Shown: positions 15,497 to 24,052, numbered from the stretch's first letter. The stretch: 64,000 nt of DNA from Bacillota bacterium (GCA_023398815.1 JAEWRW010000064.1:8269-72268); one strand, 5' to 3'. Numbers and translations are program-made. The notes: generated by a model not told the origin, from the sequence alone.

Positions 15497-15970
15497 CTAG
15501 CGCAGCGCAACCTCCCCGCACGCGATGCGCGGCCCGGCGTTGCCGGCGGGCTGGGTGGTGAAGTCATCCGGCCCGAGGTGCAGCACCACCGAGCGGCCGA
15601 TGACATCCCGCAGGCGGAAGCGGTCGGTGAGAAAGCGCAGGGAGGCCGTGCCATCCTGCAGGCGCAGCACCGGCGGGAAGTCCCCGGCGTGGCGGGGGTG
15701 GGGCTGCCCCGCCGGGTTGTAGTGCCCGCCCGCCCCGGCATAGGGTTCGGGCGGCAACGGCGAGCCGCACGCCTTCTCGTGCAGGTGCAGGGCAAAAAAG
15801 CCCGTGGGTGTCACGGGCAGGCCGGTGAGCTCCACCTGCACCACCACGCCCCGCATGCCCTGGTGGAAGATGACAACCCCTTCCACCTGGGGGGATTGAG
15901 CACTGCCCTTCATCCGCGCCATCGCCATGATGACCGGCGGGTGGTCGGGTCTCATCCAATTCTCGTCCAT
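15497..15970 (-). CDS. sodC: Cu/Zn superoxide dismutase family protein
   Basis: This 157-residue protein carries the full metal-ligand set: FALHLHEKACG (Cu His-x-His), GGHYNPAG (bridging His), HPRHAGDFPPV (Zn His, His, Asp) and SVVLHLGPDDF (last Cu His). The conserved Arg near the active site is not obvious in the short C-terminus. There is no signal peptide from the ATG at 15970, which AGGGGAGGG precedes, so it looks cytoplasmic, unlike most bacterial SodC. It may dismutate superoxide or be a SOD-like chaperone. It is followed by element D and, upstream, by the B-element array. Confidence 0.85.
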   Translation of the reverse strand: MDENWMRPDHPPVIMAMARMKGSAQSPQVEGVVIFHQGMRGVVVQVELTGLPVTPTGFFALHLHEKACGSPLPPEPYAGAGGHYNPAGQPHPRHAGDFPPVLRLQDGTASLRFLTDRFRLRDVIGRSVVLHLGPDDFTTQPAGNAGPRIACGEVALR

Positions 15971-16017
15971 GGTGTTTCCCTCCCCTGGCTGACCACGCCG
16001 TTCGGTGGGGCAGCCCT

Positions 16018-16880
16018 TTGGTGGCAGTGTATTCCGGTCGCATCTTTGATGCGACCAACAGTACTCGCTTACAGTGCTTTGCCTCTGGCAAAGCACTCGT
16101 TGCCGATAGGCAACGCTAAGCGAGTACTGAAAGCAGTTGGAGCAACCACCACAGCCCCTGCGAGCGCTAGCAAAGCACTCGCCACGAAGTGGCGCCAGGC
16201 ACCATACGGCGGGCAGTTGGGATGACTACCATAGCCTATGCGAAAGCCCAGCAAAGCACTCGTTGCCGATAGGCAACGCTAAGCGAGTACGGAAAGCAGT
16301 TGGAGCAACCACCACAGCCCCTGCGAGCACCAGAAAAGCACTCGTCGCACAGCGACGCCAGGCCGGTCGCATCTGTGATGCGACCAACCGACCGAGCTTA
16401 CAGTTCTTTGCCGCAGGCAAAGAACTCGCTGCGTAGCAGTGCCAAGCGAGGGCGGAAGTGCGCGTCCCCAGGCGCGCACAACCGTACAAGCTTACAATGC
16501 TTTTCGTAAGAAAAGCACTCGCCACGCAGTGGCGCAAGCGCCGTACGGAAGGCAGTTTGGATGACCACCACAGCCCCTGCGAGCGCCCAGCAAAGCACTC
16601 CGGGCGCGCCTCCAGGCGCGACCAACCATACAAGCTTACAGTGCTTTTCGCAAGAAAAGCACTCGCCACGCAGTGGCGCAAGCGCCGTACGGAAGGCAGT
16701 TTGGATGACCACCACAGCCCCTGCGAGAGCCCAGCAACGCACTCCGGGCGCGTCCCCAGGCGCGCACAACCGTACAAGCTTACAATGCTTTTCGTAAGAA
16801 AAGCACTCGCCACGAAGTGGCGCCAGGCGCCATACGGCGGGCAGTTGGAGCAACCACAAAACCTTGTGCGAGCGCCCTCC
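16018..16880. repeat. Array of three-way-junction element B
   Basis: About eight full or half units lie in tandem between the divergent sodC and murB genes. Complete units include 16041-16135 and 16361-16452. A stretch from 16476 repeats three times with a period of 142-143 bp (unit starts near 16479, 16621 and 16764). Each full unit has a leader hairpin, the linker CCAACCG or similar, an outer stem such as GTACTCGCTTA/TAAGCGAGTAC (16075-16133), hairpin b (AGTGCTTTGCC/GGCAAAGCACT) and hairpin c (CGTTGCC/GGCAACG). Half units keep only the end of b, c and the outer 3' arm. No ORF here is credible. Confidence 0.8.
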
Positions 16881-17430
16881 TTCCCCCGTTTGCCCGGCAC
16901 AGTCGCCGACCTGTGCCTATGCAACCCTGGAAACTCGAACGTGCCCACGAAGAACACCACCGGCTGGCCAGCAGCTGGCGTCGACCCCGGTACCCCTGTC
17001 GCCCATCGCATTGCTCCCAACGACTCCACCAAACCGCCTGCCGCAACACGGGGGTGATACGGGTTTACCCCGCAGCGACACGAAGCACACTAATCAGGAT
17101 CGGATCCTGCCAGCCTTGGTTGCGGCCAAGGCCTGTAGGTGCATTTCTGCGCGGAAACTGCACGACCACCAGCACCCAATGTCGTGCAGTGCCTGCCCGC
17201 ATCGCCGCTTGCATGGGCGAGCAGTCCGAAGCGCTGCATGCGCTAAGTCTTGGGGCACCGGGTCACAACACGCGGGTCGTGACAGCCAGCACGATGCGGA
17301 CGCGGTGCCAAAACAGCACGACCCGCCACGGCGTCTGAACATGTGCGGCGGCAGGCAAGCATACCATAACTGACGAGCACCGTCCCAATCGCCTTTGTCG
17401 CCACGCGACAAAGGCGGCACAACGTGGTAT
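16881..17430. repeat. Decayed repeat region upstream of murB
   Basis: Fragments of other families can be recognised: a GGAAACTCGAAC arm of C near 16929, a GGGTTTACCCCGCAGCG hairpin of D near 17060-17080, and D-like GACGAGCACCGTC with an ATCGCCTTTGTCGC/GCGACAAAGGCG hairpin at 17387-17415, oriented against murB. No gene is visible. Confidence 0.4.
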
Positions 17431-17448
17431 GATGGAGTGATGATTGAC

Positions 17449-18378
17449 ATGGAGCAGAACATGACCGCAACCGAACAGGCGGCCCTGCGCCTGCGTGAGG
17501 TGATAGACCCCGCGCGGGTGCGTGCCCACGAACCCATGAAACTGCATACGACGTTCCGGGTGGGCGGCCCGGCCGATCTCTTCCTGACCCCGGCGACGGT
17601 GGAGGAAGCGGCCCGCGCCATCGCCATCTGCCGGGAGTACGGGCTGCCGCTGCTCATCACCGGCAACGGCTCCAACCTCTTGGTGCGCGACGGCGGCATC
17701 CGCGGGGCGGTGCTGCACTTTGGGCGCGACTTCCGCGCCGTCACCGCCGACGACACCCACCTCACTGCCCAGGCTGGCGCCCTGCTGCCCGAGGTGGCGG
17801 CCGAGGCCTGGCGGCTGGGCCTCACTGGCATGGAGTTTGCCTCCGGCATCCCCGGCTCGGTGGGCGGGGCCGTGGCCATGAACGCCGGGGCCTACGGCGG
17901 GCAGATGGCCGACCTTGTGGAGTGCGTCACCGCCGCCACGCCCGGGGGCGACATCGTGGAATACTGCGGGCCCGACCTCCGCTTTGGCTACCGCCACAGC
18001 CGCGTGCAGGACGAGCGGCTCATCGTGCTGACGGCCACCCTGGGCCTCCAGCGCGGCGACCTGGCCGAAAGCCGCCGGTTGATCGACGAATACACCGCTC
18101 AGCGGCAATTGAAGCAGCCGCTGGAGAAACCCAGCGCCGGCAGCTTCTTCAAGCGCCCGCCGGGGTTCTTCGCCGGCAAGCTCATTGAGGACGCGGGCCT
18201 CAAAGGCCTGAGCGTGGGCCGTGCCCGCGTGTCCGAGAAGCACGCCGGGTTCCTCGTCAACGACGGGGGCGACTCGGCCGCCGACGTGCTGGCCCTGGCC
18301 GACGAGGTGCGCCGCCGCGTGCGGGAGCGCTTCGGCGTGGAGCTGGAGTGCGAGGTGCGCATCGTGGGAGAGGACTGA
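17449..18378 (+). CDS. murB: UDP-N-acetylenolpyruvoylglucosamine reductase
   Basis: This 309-residue cytoplasmic flavoenzyme reduces UDP-GlcNAc-enolpyruvate to UDP-MurNAc with NADPH in peptidoglycan synthesis. FAD-binding motifs are TTFRVGGPADL, ITGNGSNLLVRDGG and EFASGIPGSVGGAVAMNAGAYGG (split by residues). The catalytic Ser is in PSAGSFFKRP and the late Glu in ERFGVELECEVR. The ATG at 17449 is chosen because GGAG is 11 bases upstream; the in-frame ATG at 17440 would be only two bases from it. It is followed by a PHP-domain gene four bases after its stop. In many Clostridia this pair continues directly into rapZ-yvcK-whiA, but here that link is broken. Confidence 0.95.
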   Translation: MEQNMTATEQAALRLREVIDPARVRAHEPMKLHTTFRVGGPADLFLTPATVEEAARAIAICREYGLPLLITGNGSNLLVRDGGIRGAVLHFGRDFRAVTADDTHLTAQAGALLPEVAAEAWRLGLTGMEFASGIPGSVGGAVAMNAGAYGGQMADLVECVTAATPGGDIVEYCGPDLRFGYRHSRVQDERLIVLTATLGLQRGDLAESRRLIDEYTAQRQLKQPLEKPSAGSFFKRPPGFFAGKLIEDAGLKGLSVGRARVSEKHAGFLVNDGGDSAADVLALADEVRRRVRERFGVELECEVRIVGED

Positions 18379-18382
18379 AGGC

Positions 18383-19177
18383 GTGGACTACCCCTACCGC
18401 CTGACGGCGGACCTACACACCCATACCTATTTCAGCCATGGCAAGGGCAGCATTGAGGACAACGTGCGGCAGGCCCTGGCCCTTGGCTTTGCTGCCGTGG
18501 CGGTGACCGACCACGGCTTCTCCCAACCAATGGTGGGTCTGACCGGGGAGAAATTCCTCCGCATGCGCAAGACTGTGGACGAACTCAACCGCCGCTGGGC
18601 CGGGCAGATTCGCATCCTGCTGGGGGTGGAGGCCAACGTCATCTCCCTCGATGGCAACATCGACGTGCCCCGGCGGTGCCTGCCCCTCGTGGACATCCTG
18701 AACCTGGGGCTGCATTCTGCGGTCCTCACCACGTCCCTTTCGTATCTCACGCACATTGCGCTGGTGCGCGCCCGCCGCCGCCACCGCGACGAGCTGGCCC
18801 AGGTGTGCACCGAGGCCCTCATCCGGGCGGTGGAGCGCTGGCCGGTGGACATCCTGACCCACCCGGGCTTCCGCTTCCCCATCGTGATGAGTGCGCTGGC
18901 CCCGGTGGCCGCCCGCACCGCCACGGCGATAGAAATCAACGCCTCCCACCAGATGCCGGTGCTGGAGGACATCCGCACGGCGCTGGCCTGCGGGTGCACC
19001 TTTGCCATCGGCAGCGATGCCCACCGGCCCGAGCACGTTGGGCGCTTCGAGAACGGCTTTGCCCTGGCCGCCGCCGCCGGTGTGCCGCCGGAACGCGTGC
19101 TGAACGACGCGGCCCACGGGGGGCTGGTGCTGAAAGCCGAGCGGGCCCACACAGGCGCGGCAGGCACCGGGCGGTAA
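18383..19177 (+). CDS. PHP-domain phosphoesterase
   Basis: This 264-residue protein of the PHP superfamily is probably a metal-dependent phosphatase (histidinol-phosphatase/YcdX-like). Metal ligands are visible: ADLHTHTYFSHGKG, AVTDHG, GVEANV, LGLHSA, ILTHPG, AIEINA and IGSDAH. The start is GTG at 18383 with GGACTGAAGG before it, four bases after the murB stop, so the two are coupled. The substrate is unknown. The same gene sits between murB and rapZ in other Clostridia. Confidence 0.85.
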   Translation: MDYPYRLTADLHTHTYFSHGKGSIEDNVRQALALGFAAVAVTDHGFSQPMVGLTGEKFLRMRKTVDELNRRWAGQIRILLGVEANVISLDGNIDVPRRCLPLVDILNLGLHSAVLTTSLSYLTHIALVRARRRHRDELAQVCTEALIRAVERWPVDILTHPGFRFPIVMSALAPVAARTATAIEINASHQMPVLEDIRTALACGCTFAIGSDAHRPEHVGRFENGFALAAAAGVPPERVLNDAAHGGLVLKAERAHTGAAGTGR

Positions 19178-19280
19178 CCAGCGCGGCGTACGACTTCCGC
19201 TTTTTAGTACGCTCCTCCTGTTATCCCCCTCCACATGGTGAGGTTGTGCCTTAATACAAAGGAACGGTGGTGACTGCGCA

Positions 19281-19829
19281 ATGAAAGACATTCAGCTTAC
19301 AACAAGCCGATTGATGCTGAGAAAATTCCAACCATCCGATGTCCCGGCATGCTTTGCCAACTGGGGATGCGAAGAGTCCTTGGGCAAATACCTTCCCATG
19401 TATCCCTTCCAAACACCGGATGCGATGAGCGAAATGATTCAGGGCTTCCTTCGCGCCTATGAAAACGACGCATACATCTGGGTCATTGTGGAGCGGGAAA
19501 GCGGCGAGCCCATTGGCACCGCATCGGTTGACGTTCCCCATCCACAGCTGCAAATCGGCGAGTTGGCCTATCTGCTCGGCCCCCGGTGGGCGGGAAAAGG
19601 CTACGCTTATGAGGCAACCTCCGCTATTGTTTCCTTCCTGCTTCAGTCCGAGGGATTCTATCTCATCGAAGCCAAGTACAACGAAACCAATGTAGCATCG
19701 GAGAAGTTGCTGCGAAAGCTTGGGTTCCAAGAGGATGGACGACTTCGCGGACGGCGCATCGACCGGGACAGCGGGGAACGAGACTCGCTTGTTGTCTGCT
19801 CGTTGCTCAAGGGTGAGTGGGTAGTCTGA
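19281..19829 (+). CDS. GNAT acetyltransferase, RimJ/RimL type
   Basis: This 182-residue protein starts IQLTTSRLMLRKFQPSDVPA, the usual RimJ/RimL N-terminus. LGPRWAGKGYAYEATSAIV is the acetyl-CoA motif and EKLLRKLGFQEDGRLRGRR the C-terminal signature. ATG at 19281 behind GGAACGGTGG. The likely role is acetylation of a protein N-terminus, antibiotic or small amine. It is the first of the accessory genes that separate murB-PHP from rapZ-yvcK. Confidence 0.85.
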   Translation: MKDIQLTTSRLMLRKFQPSDVPACFANWGCEESLGKYLPMYPFQTPDAMSEMIQGFLRAYENDAYIWVIVERESGEPIGTASVDVPHPQLQIGELAYLLGPRWAGKGYAYEATSAIVSFLLQSEGFYLIEAKYNETNVASEKLLRKLGFQEDGRLRGRRIDRDSGERDSLVVCSLLKGEWVV

Positions 19830-19885
19830 CCCGGGGATGGGAAGCCACCCCACAGGGGTAGGCCGCCGTTTGGAGGAGAATTGCC

Positions 19886-20269
19886 TTGAAGAAGAAACTG
19901 GGGATCCTTGTCGCACTCGCATTCCTTGCGGCGATTGGGCTGCTGGTTTGGAGCACCGGGGGGAAGATGGGTGGTGTGTACATCAACAAATACGCCGTCT
20001 CCGCCGATGGCAGCACGATGGAAATCCAATCTGCCGTGGCGGGCAGCATGGGGTGTGTGCGGGCGCTGGGGGAGCGAGACGACGGAAACCGGAAGTACCT
20101 CACCTTTTACTCCACCTTTGGCCTCAACAGCACCATCGGTGCCCACGACGAATTTCAGCTCACCCTGAGCCCCGCCTGCGATGAGATCTACGTGTACAGC
20201 GGAGAGGACGGCTACAAGCTGCGGCTGCGGAAAAACAAGGACACGAACGAGTGGGAGAGAGTGAAGTAA
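19886..20269 (+). CDS. Hypothetical membrane-anchored protein
   Basis: This 127-residue protein has an N-terminal KKK-led hydrophobic helix (residues 5-24), which could be a membrane anchor or uncleaved signal. A compact extracytoplasmic domain follows (GGVYINKYAVSADGSTMEIQ, IYVYSGEDGYKLRLRK). It starts with TTG at 19886, which GGAGGAG precedes by eight bases. The family is unknown to me; the beta-rich tail suggests a small beta-sandwich. Confidence 0.6.
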   Translation: MKKKLGILVALAFLAAIGLLVWSTGGKMGGVYINKYAVSADGSTMEIQSAVAGSMGCVRALGERDDGNRKYLTFYSTFGLNSTIGAHDEFQLTLSPACDEIYVYSGEDGYKLRLRKNKDTNEWERVK

Positions 20270-20430
20270 CGCGGGATTGAAGGTGCCTCCCTATTGGGGT
20301 GGCGTTTCTATAGGCCCATGCGGAAGGACACCCCGCAGCACGTGGCAGCGGAAGCCCCACATGGATGCGGCCAATTGACAGGCCCCTGTCCCCTTGGGGG
20401 TGCCAATCGATGGCAGTGCAATGCCCGTCT

Positions 20431-21186
20431 TCACAGGTTCAACAGTTGTTTTTTCTTTGCGTTGAACTCGTCTTGTGTGACGATACCCTTTTGCAGCAAC
20501 TCGTGTAACCGCTCAATCTCAGCATAGGTCTCGGTACTGTCAGCTTCCCCAGTGAGAGCGGCCGGGGCACCCATGTTCTCCTCTTTTTGCTCCTGCATGT
20601 ATGCGAGATGTGTCACCAAGACCCTGACGGCCTCGGCGCATTGCGTATAGAGTGCGTTGCTTTTGGCCGTGGCCTTGGTGAGGATCGGCACGAACATCTC
20701 TGGAGCTTGGAAGTCGTTGACCCTAATGAGCACATACAATGAGTTGCAAACGTCAGCGGATGTCGTAATGGTGGTGGTTCTGGTGCCGCGCTTGCCAGCA
20801 CTGCCAATCACAGCGCCAGTTGCCCCAAACAGCATGCCCCCCACAATCGCACTTCCGGTTCGCCCTTCGATCACCCCCGTGGTGGTCGACTGTGTAATGC
20901 TCTGCTCATCTTCAAAAACCTCATAGCCAATGAGATCGGTGTAGGTATACACATTGGGGTGATTCACGTGCACAGGGTGTCGAATGCACCAACGCTTGGA
21001 TCCATCATCGATGAGCATCTCAAAGCCATTGGGCAGCAGAATTCGCTTGCTCACGGTGAAGCCCGTGGACGCCAGATGTTTCTGAAACGCGTCATCCGCC
21101 AGCTGCCGCTTTTTGCTTTCGTTGAGTTTGGTAAAGATGATGCCGATGACTGCCACAACAGTAACAATCGCAACAAAATAATCCAT
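20431..21186 (-). CDS. SHOCT-domain protein with N-terminal membrane anchor
   Basis: This 251-residue protein has one N-terminal transmembrane helix (residues 3-20) and a middle domain with a glycine-rich hydrophobic stretch (GSAIVGGMLFGATGAVIGSAGKRGTR) that may insert in or lie on the membrane. It ends in a SHOCT domain (IERLHELLQKGIVTQDEFNAKKKQLL), a short alpha-hairpin oligomerisation module. ATG at 21186 follows GGGAGG. Function unknown; similar proteins are often phage- or stress-associated. Confidence 0.75.
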   Translation of the reverse strand: MDYFVAIVTVVAVIGIIFTKLNESKKRQLADDAFQKHLASTGFTVSKRILLPNGFEMLIDDGSKRWCIRHPVHVNHPNVYTYTDLIGYEVFEDEQSITQSTTTGVIEGRTGSAIVGGMLFGATGAVIGSAGKRGTRTTTITTSADVCNSLYVLIRVNDFQAPEMFVPILTKATAKSNALYTQCAEAVRVLVTHLAYMQEQKEENMGAPAALTGEADSTETYAEIERLHELLQKGIVTQDEFNAKKKQLLNL

Positions 21187-21359
21187 CGCGCCCTCCCCCA
21201 TTCCCCACCAGTATACTTCCACAGCTAAAGCATGAAAAGCTCTGTGCGCCGCCGTCTTGGCGGATGCTAAGGATTCTATCCTGCGGCGCTCCTCACTCGC
21301 TCATAAAAAAACGCACACCGCCCACACTACCCCCAAACCAACTTTGGGGGAGTCGCAAC

Positions 21360-21530
21360 ATGAATGAAACCACACTGAGTGCCCTGCGCGTTGCCCACGA
21401 CAAGATCATGCAGGCGCAGCAGAAGATCGACAACCGGGACCTCAATGAGCAGCGCTTGCTGGAAGAAGCGCTGGACGCCGTCAACCAGGCAACCTCGGCG
21501 CTGCAAAGCGGGGGCGGCTTCGTAGGGTAA
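21360..21530 (+). CDS. Small helical hypothetical protein
   Basis: The 56 residues (MNETTLSALRVAHDKIMQAQ...) form one long amphipathic helix, possibly coiled coil, ending in GGGFVG. GGGGGAG lies seven bases before the ATG. No family is recognised. Confidence 0.55.
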   Translation: MNETTLSALRVAHDKIMQAQQKIDNRDLNEQRLLEEALDAVNQATSALQSGGGFVG

Positions 21531-21642
21531 CGCCTCGGCAGGCACACGGCCAAGTGAACAAGGCCCGCGGCCACCGGGGTGAGCATTGCGCGCCCGCCCC
21601 CGTTGGGGTATGCTGGTGGCAAACAGGGAAAGAGGTGTTCTC

Positions 21643-21831
21643 ATGCCCGTCATTACCATCGATGGCCCGAAGGTGACACGTGAACAGAAGGCCCAGCTGG
21701 TGCGAGAGTTCGTTTCCTCAGCCAGTAAGATTCTGAACATCCCCGAGCAGGCGTTTGTCACCCTCATCAAGGAAAACGAGCTCGACAACATCGGCAACGG
21801 CACACAACTGCTATCTGACAAGTACAAATAG
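21643..21831 (+). CDS. 4-oxalocrotonate tautomerase family protein
   Basis: This is a 62-residue protein of the usual 4-OT size. After removal of Met the catalytic Pro1 is exposed (PVITIDGP). Arg-containing VTREQKAQLVREF and the C-terminal FVTLIKENELDNIGNG fit the beta-alpha-beta fold. It would work as a hexamer tautomerising enol/keto acids. ATG at 21643, with GAGGTGTT upstream. A clear terminator follows. Confidence 0.85.
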   Translation: MPVITIDGPKVTREQKAQLVREFVSSASKILNIPEQAFVTLIKENELDNIGNGTQLLSDKYK

Positions 21832-21841
21832 GCGGCGCAAG

Positions 21842-21863
21842 GCGGGGATAATACCCCGCTTTT
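21842..21863 (+). terminator. Terminator after the tautomerase gene
   Basis: GCGGGG pairs with CCCCGC around ATAATA, followed by TTTTCC. Confidence 0.75.
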
Positions 21864-22001
21864 CCTTCCCTGCCACGACCCCCTCTGCCCGCTCCACCCG
21901 TGTGCGGGGCTGAGAACTTTCATCAAATCTTCATTTTTTTATCATGGCTTGTTTGCAAATCATTGGTATCCTATAGCCATCCCAATGGTACGGAGGACCC
22001 A

Positions 22002-22931
22002 ATGAACCCAAACACCAAGCGCAAAGCTCTCATCGATATTGCCATGGCCGTCCTGTTCCTGCTGCTGATGAACCTCACCCTGACCGGGGTGCTCTGGCAC
22101 GAGGTACTGGGGGTGGGGCTACTCCTCTTCGTCGTGCTCCACCTGGTGGTGAACAAGCCCTGGCTCAAAACCACCTGGGGCAAGCTGCGGGCGGGCCAGG
22201 GGGTGCGCCGCCGAGGGTTGGTGGCCCTCAATGTGTTCACCGCCCTCGCCATGCTGGTGACGATGGTGAGCGGCGTGCTCATCTCCCAGTATCTGTTCCC
22301 CGCCCTCAACGCGGCCAACCTCGACCTGTGGATTACCATCCACGACGTTTCGGCCTGGCTCTCCCTGGGACTGCTGGCGGCCCACGGGCTGGTGCATTGG
22401 CGCTGGATTGTGGGCGTGGTGCGCCAGGTGGGCGCGGCGGCCGGCCGGCTGGCCGGGGTAGGCGCGCGGGTGGCCGCGGGGCTCGTTGCCGTGTGCACGG
22501 TGGCCACGGTGCTCAATGGCCAGGTGCTGGACGCGGTGTTCCAGTCGTCCTCTGCCAACAGCACGCAGAAGACCTCGGTGCAGGCAAACGACACCGTGCT
22601 CTCCTCCAGCTCTGACTCCGTGGGCTCCGACATCATCGCCGCAACCCCGACCGCCACCGCCATCGTCACGGATGACAGCAGCGGCAACAGCGCCCTCCAT
22701 GCCACCGACGACGGCAATACCGATGACAGTGCCGTTGTCAGCACCACCGATACCACCGTCAGCACCCCGGAACCGGAACCCGCTGTCTCGCTGGAGACCT
22801 TTCTGAGCGGCTTCCACTGCACGGCGTGCCACCGGCACTGCCCCCTCTCCAACCCCCGGTGCCGCCGCGCCGAGCCCCAGATCGAAGAGCAGACCGCCGT
22901 CTACGAGGAGACTTACGGCACCGAGGCGTGA
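22002..22931 (+). CDS. DUF4405 membrane cytochrome-like protein with cysteine-rich tail
   Basis: This 309-residue protein has four to five N-terminal transmembrane helices (residues 10-180) of the DUF4405 (flavinylation-associated cytochrome) type, with histidines placed for haem (VLWHEVLG, VLHLVVNK, TIHDVSAW, LAAHGLVHW). A Ser/Thr/Asp-rich extracytoplasmic linker (about 185-265) leads to a C-terminal motif FHCTACHRHCPLSNPRC that could hold a metal or Fe-S cluster. It probably moves electrons across the membrane. ATG at 22002 follows CGGAGG. No flavin transferase (ApbE) gene is adjacent. Confidence 0.75.
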   Translation: MNPNTKRKALIDIAMAVLFLLLMNLTLTGVLWHEVLGVGLLLFVVLHLVVNKPWLKTTWGKLRAGQGVRRRGLVALNVFTALAMLVTMVSGVLISQYLFPALNAANLDLWITIHDVSAWLSLGLLAAHGLVHWRWIVGVVRQVGAAAGRLAGVGARVAAGLVAVCTVATVLNGQVLDAVFQSSSANSTQKTSVQANDTVLSSSSDSVGSDIIAATPTATAIVTDDSSGNSALHATDDGNTDDSAVVSTTDTTVSTPEPEPAVSLETFLSGFHCTACHRHCPLSNPRCRRAEPQIEEQTAVYEETYGTEA

Positions 22932-22994
22932 GGGGACGGCTGCTGATTCATTTTGGCAACTAGGCCCCATGGGCCGCACAAAGGAGCTTCCGCA

Positions 22995-23019
22995 AGACTC
23001 GGGCGATGCCCGGGTCTTT
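22995..23019 (+). terminator. Terminator after the DUF4405 gene
   Basis: AGACTCGGGC pairs with GCCCGGGTCT around GAT, then TTGTTTGTC. Confidence 0.75.
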
Positions 23020-23269
23020 GTTTGTCTGCCTGCCGGGATGCGTATCCTCCTGCCATGCAACCCAGCGAAAGACCGCTTGCACAGGCGGGGAACCCACAGG
23101 AAACCGTTCGCCGTGCCGTTCGCTTTTTGCTTGTCCATTTCGGTGGTATAATGGGAATAGCTGGTGGGATGCGGGCCGAGGTTGTCTTGGAGTGCGGAAA
23201 GAACCCGCGTAAGAGTACACCCGATTCCCGGTTTATGACCTTTGATCTTCGGCTTGTGCGCCCGTGAGA

Positions 23270-23500
23270 CGCGGCCGCTGGGCGGCACTTTTGGATGGCG
23301 TCAAAAGTGCCCAAAACCGCAAGGGCGCGGACGAGTTTCCAAGACCGGACGACTGGCACGAGTTTGGGATGCAACGGCGGTAACTCGCCTTTCCTTATGC
23401 TCCGCAACGGAAAGACTCAAACATCCCGCCCGTTGTCGCTAGCCAAGTGCCGCCAGCCGCCCGGGAAAAACTCGAACGCGCCCAAAGGGGAACGAAAGAA
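23270..23500 (+). repeat. Foldback element C, uninterrupted copy
   Basis: Hairpin GGCACTTTTG/CAAAAGTGCC (23281-23312) is followed by arm GCGCGGACGAGTTTCC (23325-23340), inner hairpin CCTTTCC/GGAAAG (23389-23415) and closing arm (CGCCCGGGAAAAACTCG). The gap from 23020 to 23270 holds nothing I recognise beyond a possible TATAAT near 23149. Confidence 0.75.
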
Positions 23501-23588
23501 ACCGACCACAGGAACAGCTCGCCCTCGCACCCGCTACGGCGTTCCTGCAGAAATCAATGAGCGCAACACCCCGCAGCCGCCGGGCCAA

Positions 23589-23676
23589 TGCGCCTGGATG
23601 GCGCTAAGGTTTCACACCGTGATGGCGTTGTGATACAACGCCATAGCCGCCTGGACGGCTGTGTAAGGTGTGAAAC
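23589..23676 (+). repeat. Three-way-junction element A
   Basis: The outer stem GTTTCACACC (23609-23618) is perfectly complementary to GGTGTGAAAC (23667-23676), a sequence unlike the outer stems of the other copies. Hairpin b is ATGGCGTTG/CAACGCCAT. A GCGCC/GGCGC hairpin with loop TGGAT precedes it. Confidence 0.7.
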
Positions 23677-23699
23677 AATTCATTCGCGCAAGGCAAGCG

Positions 23700-24045
23700 A
23701 TGGTTTGAACGTCGCACTCGCCCCACCTCCCGCCCGCAGGCGCGATGTCTGATTGGCACAGTGCAGGGCAAAACACCCCCACAGCCGCAGGCTGGTCGCA
23801 CGCTTTGCGTGCTGCTCGCCCATGCGGCCTGGGGCGATTCATTCGCCCAAGGCAAGTAATAGTTGGAACGTCGCACTCGCCCCTCCCGCTCGCAGGCGCG
23901 TTGCCCTCGTAAAAGCCTGCACAAGCAGCGCAGTCCAAGGCCGTCCGGCGACCTGCGCGGCGGACGGCACAACGATCATAGAATAGAGTACCATCCCGAT
24001 TCGCCAAGCGGCGCAGCCGCGCAGGCGACAATCCGACGAAGGAGG
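23700..24045 (-). repeat. Terminator element D, two copies opposed to rapZ
   Basis: Two D tails (GTCGCACTCGCCC at 23707 and 23869) lie on the minus strand. The full copy ends with hairpin GCCGTCCGGCG/CGGACGGC (23940-23967) and a near-stop hairpin (GCGCAGCCGCGC, 24010-24022) only about 30 bases before rapZ. This is opposite to the usual placement of D after a gene on the same strand. Confidence 0.55.
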
Positions 24046-24052
24046 ATGTATT

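Noticed and set aside
16018..16880. Possible CRISPR array in the B-element repeats
   Set aside because: Repeats are 90-143 bp, internally structured, variable in sequence and joined by conserved rather than unique spacers. No cas genes are near.
22953..23267. Open frame of about 104 codons after the DUF4405 gene
   Set aside because: It runs through a terminator hairpin and has no ribosome-binding site or protein-like composition.
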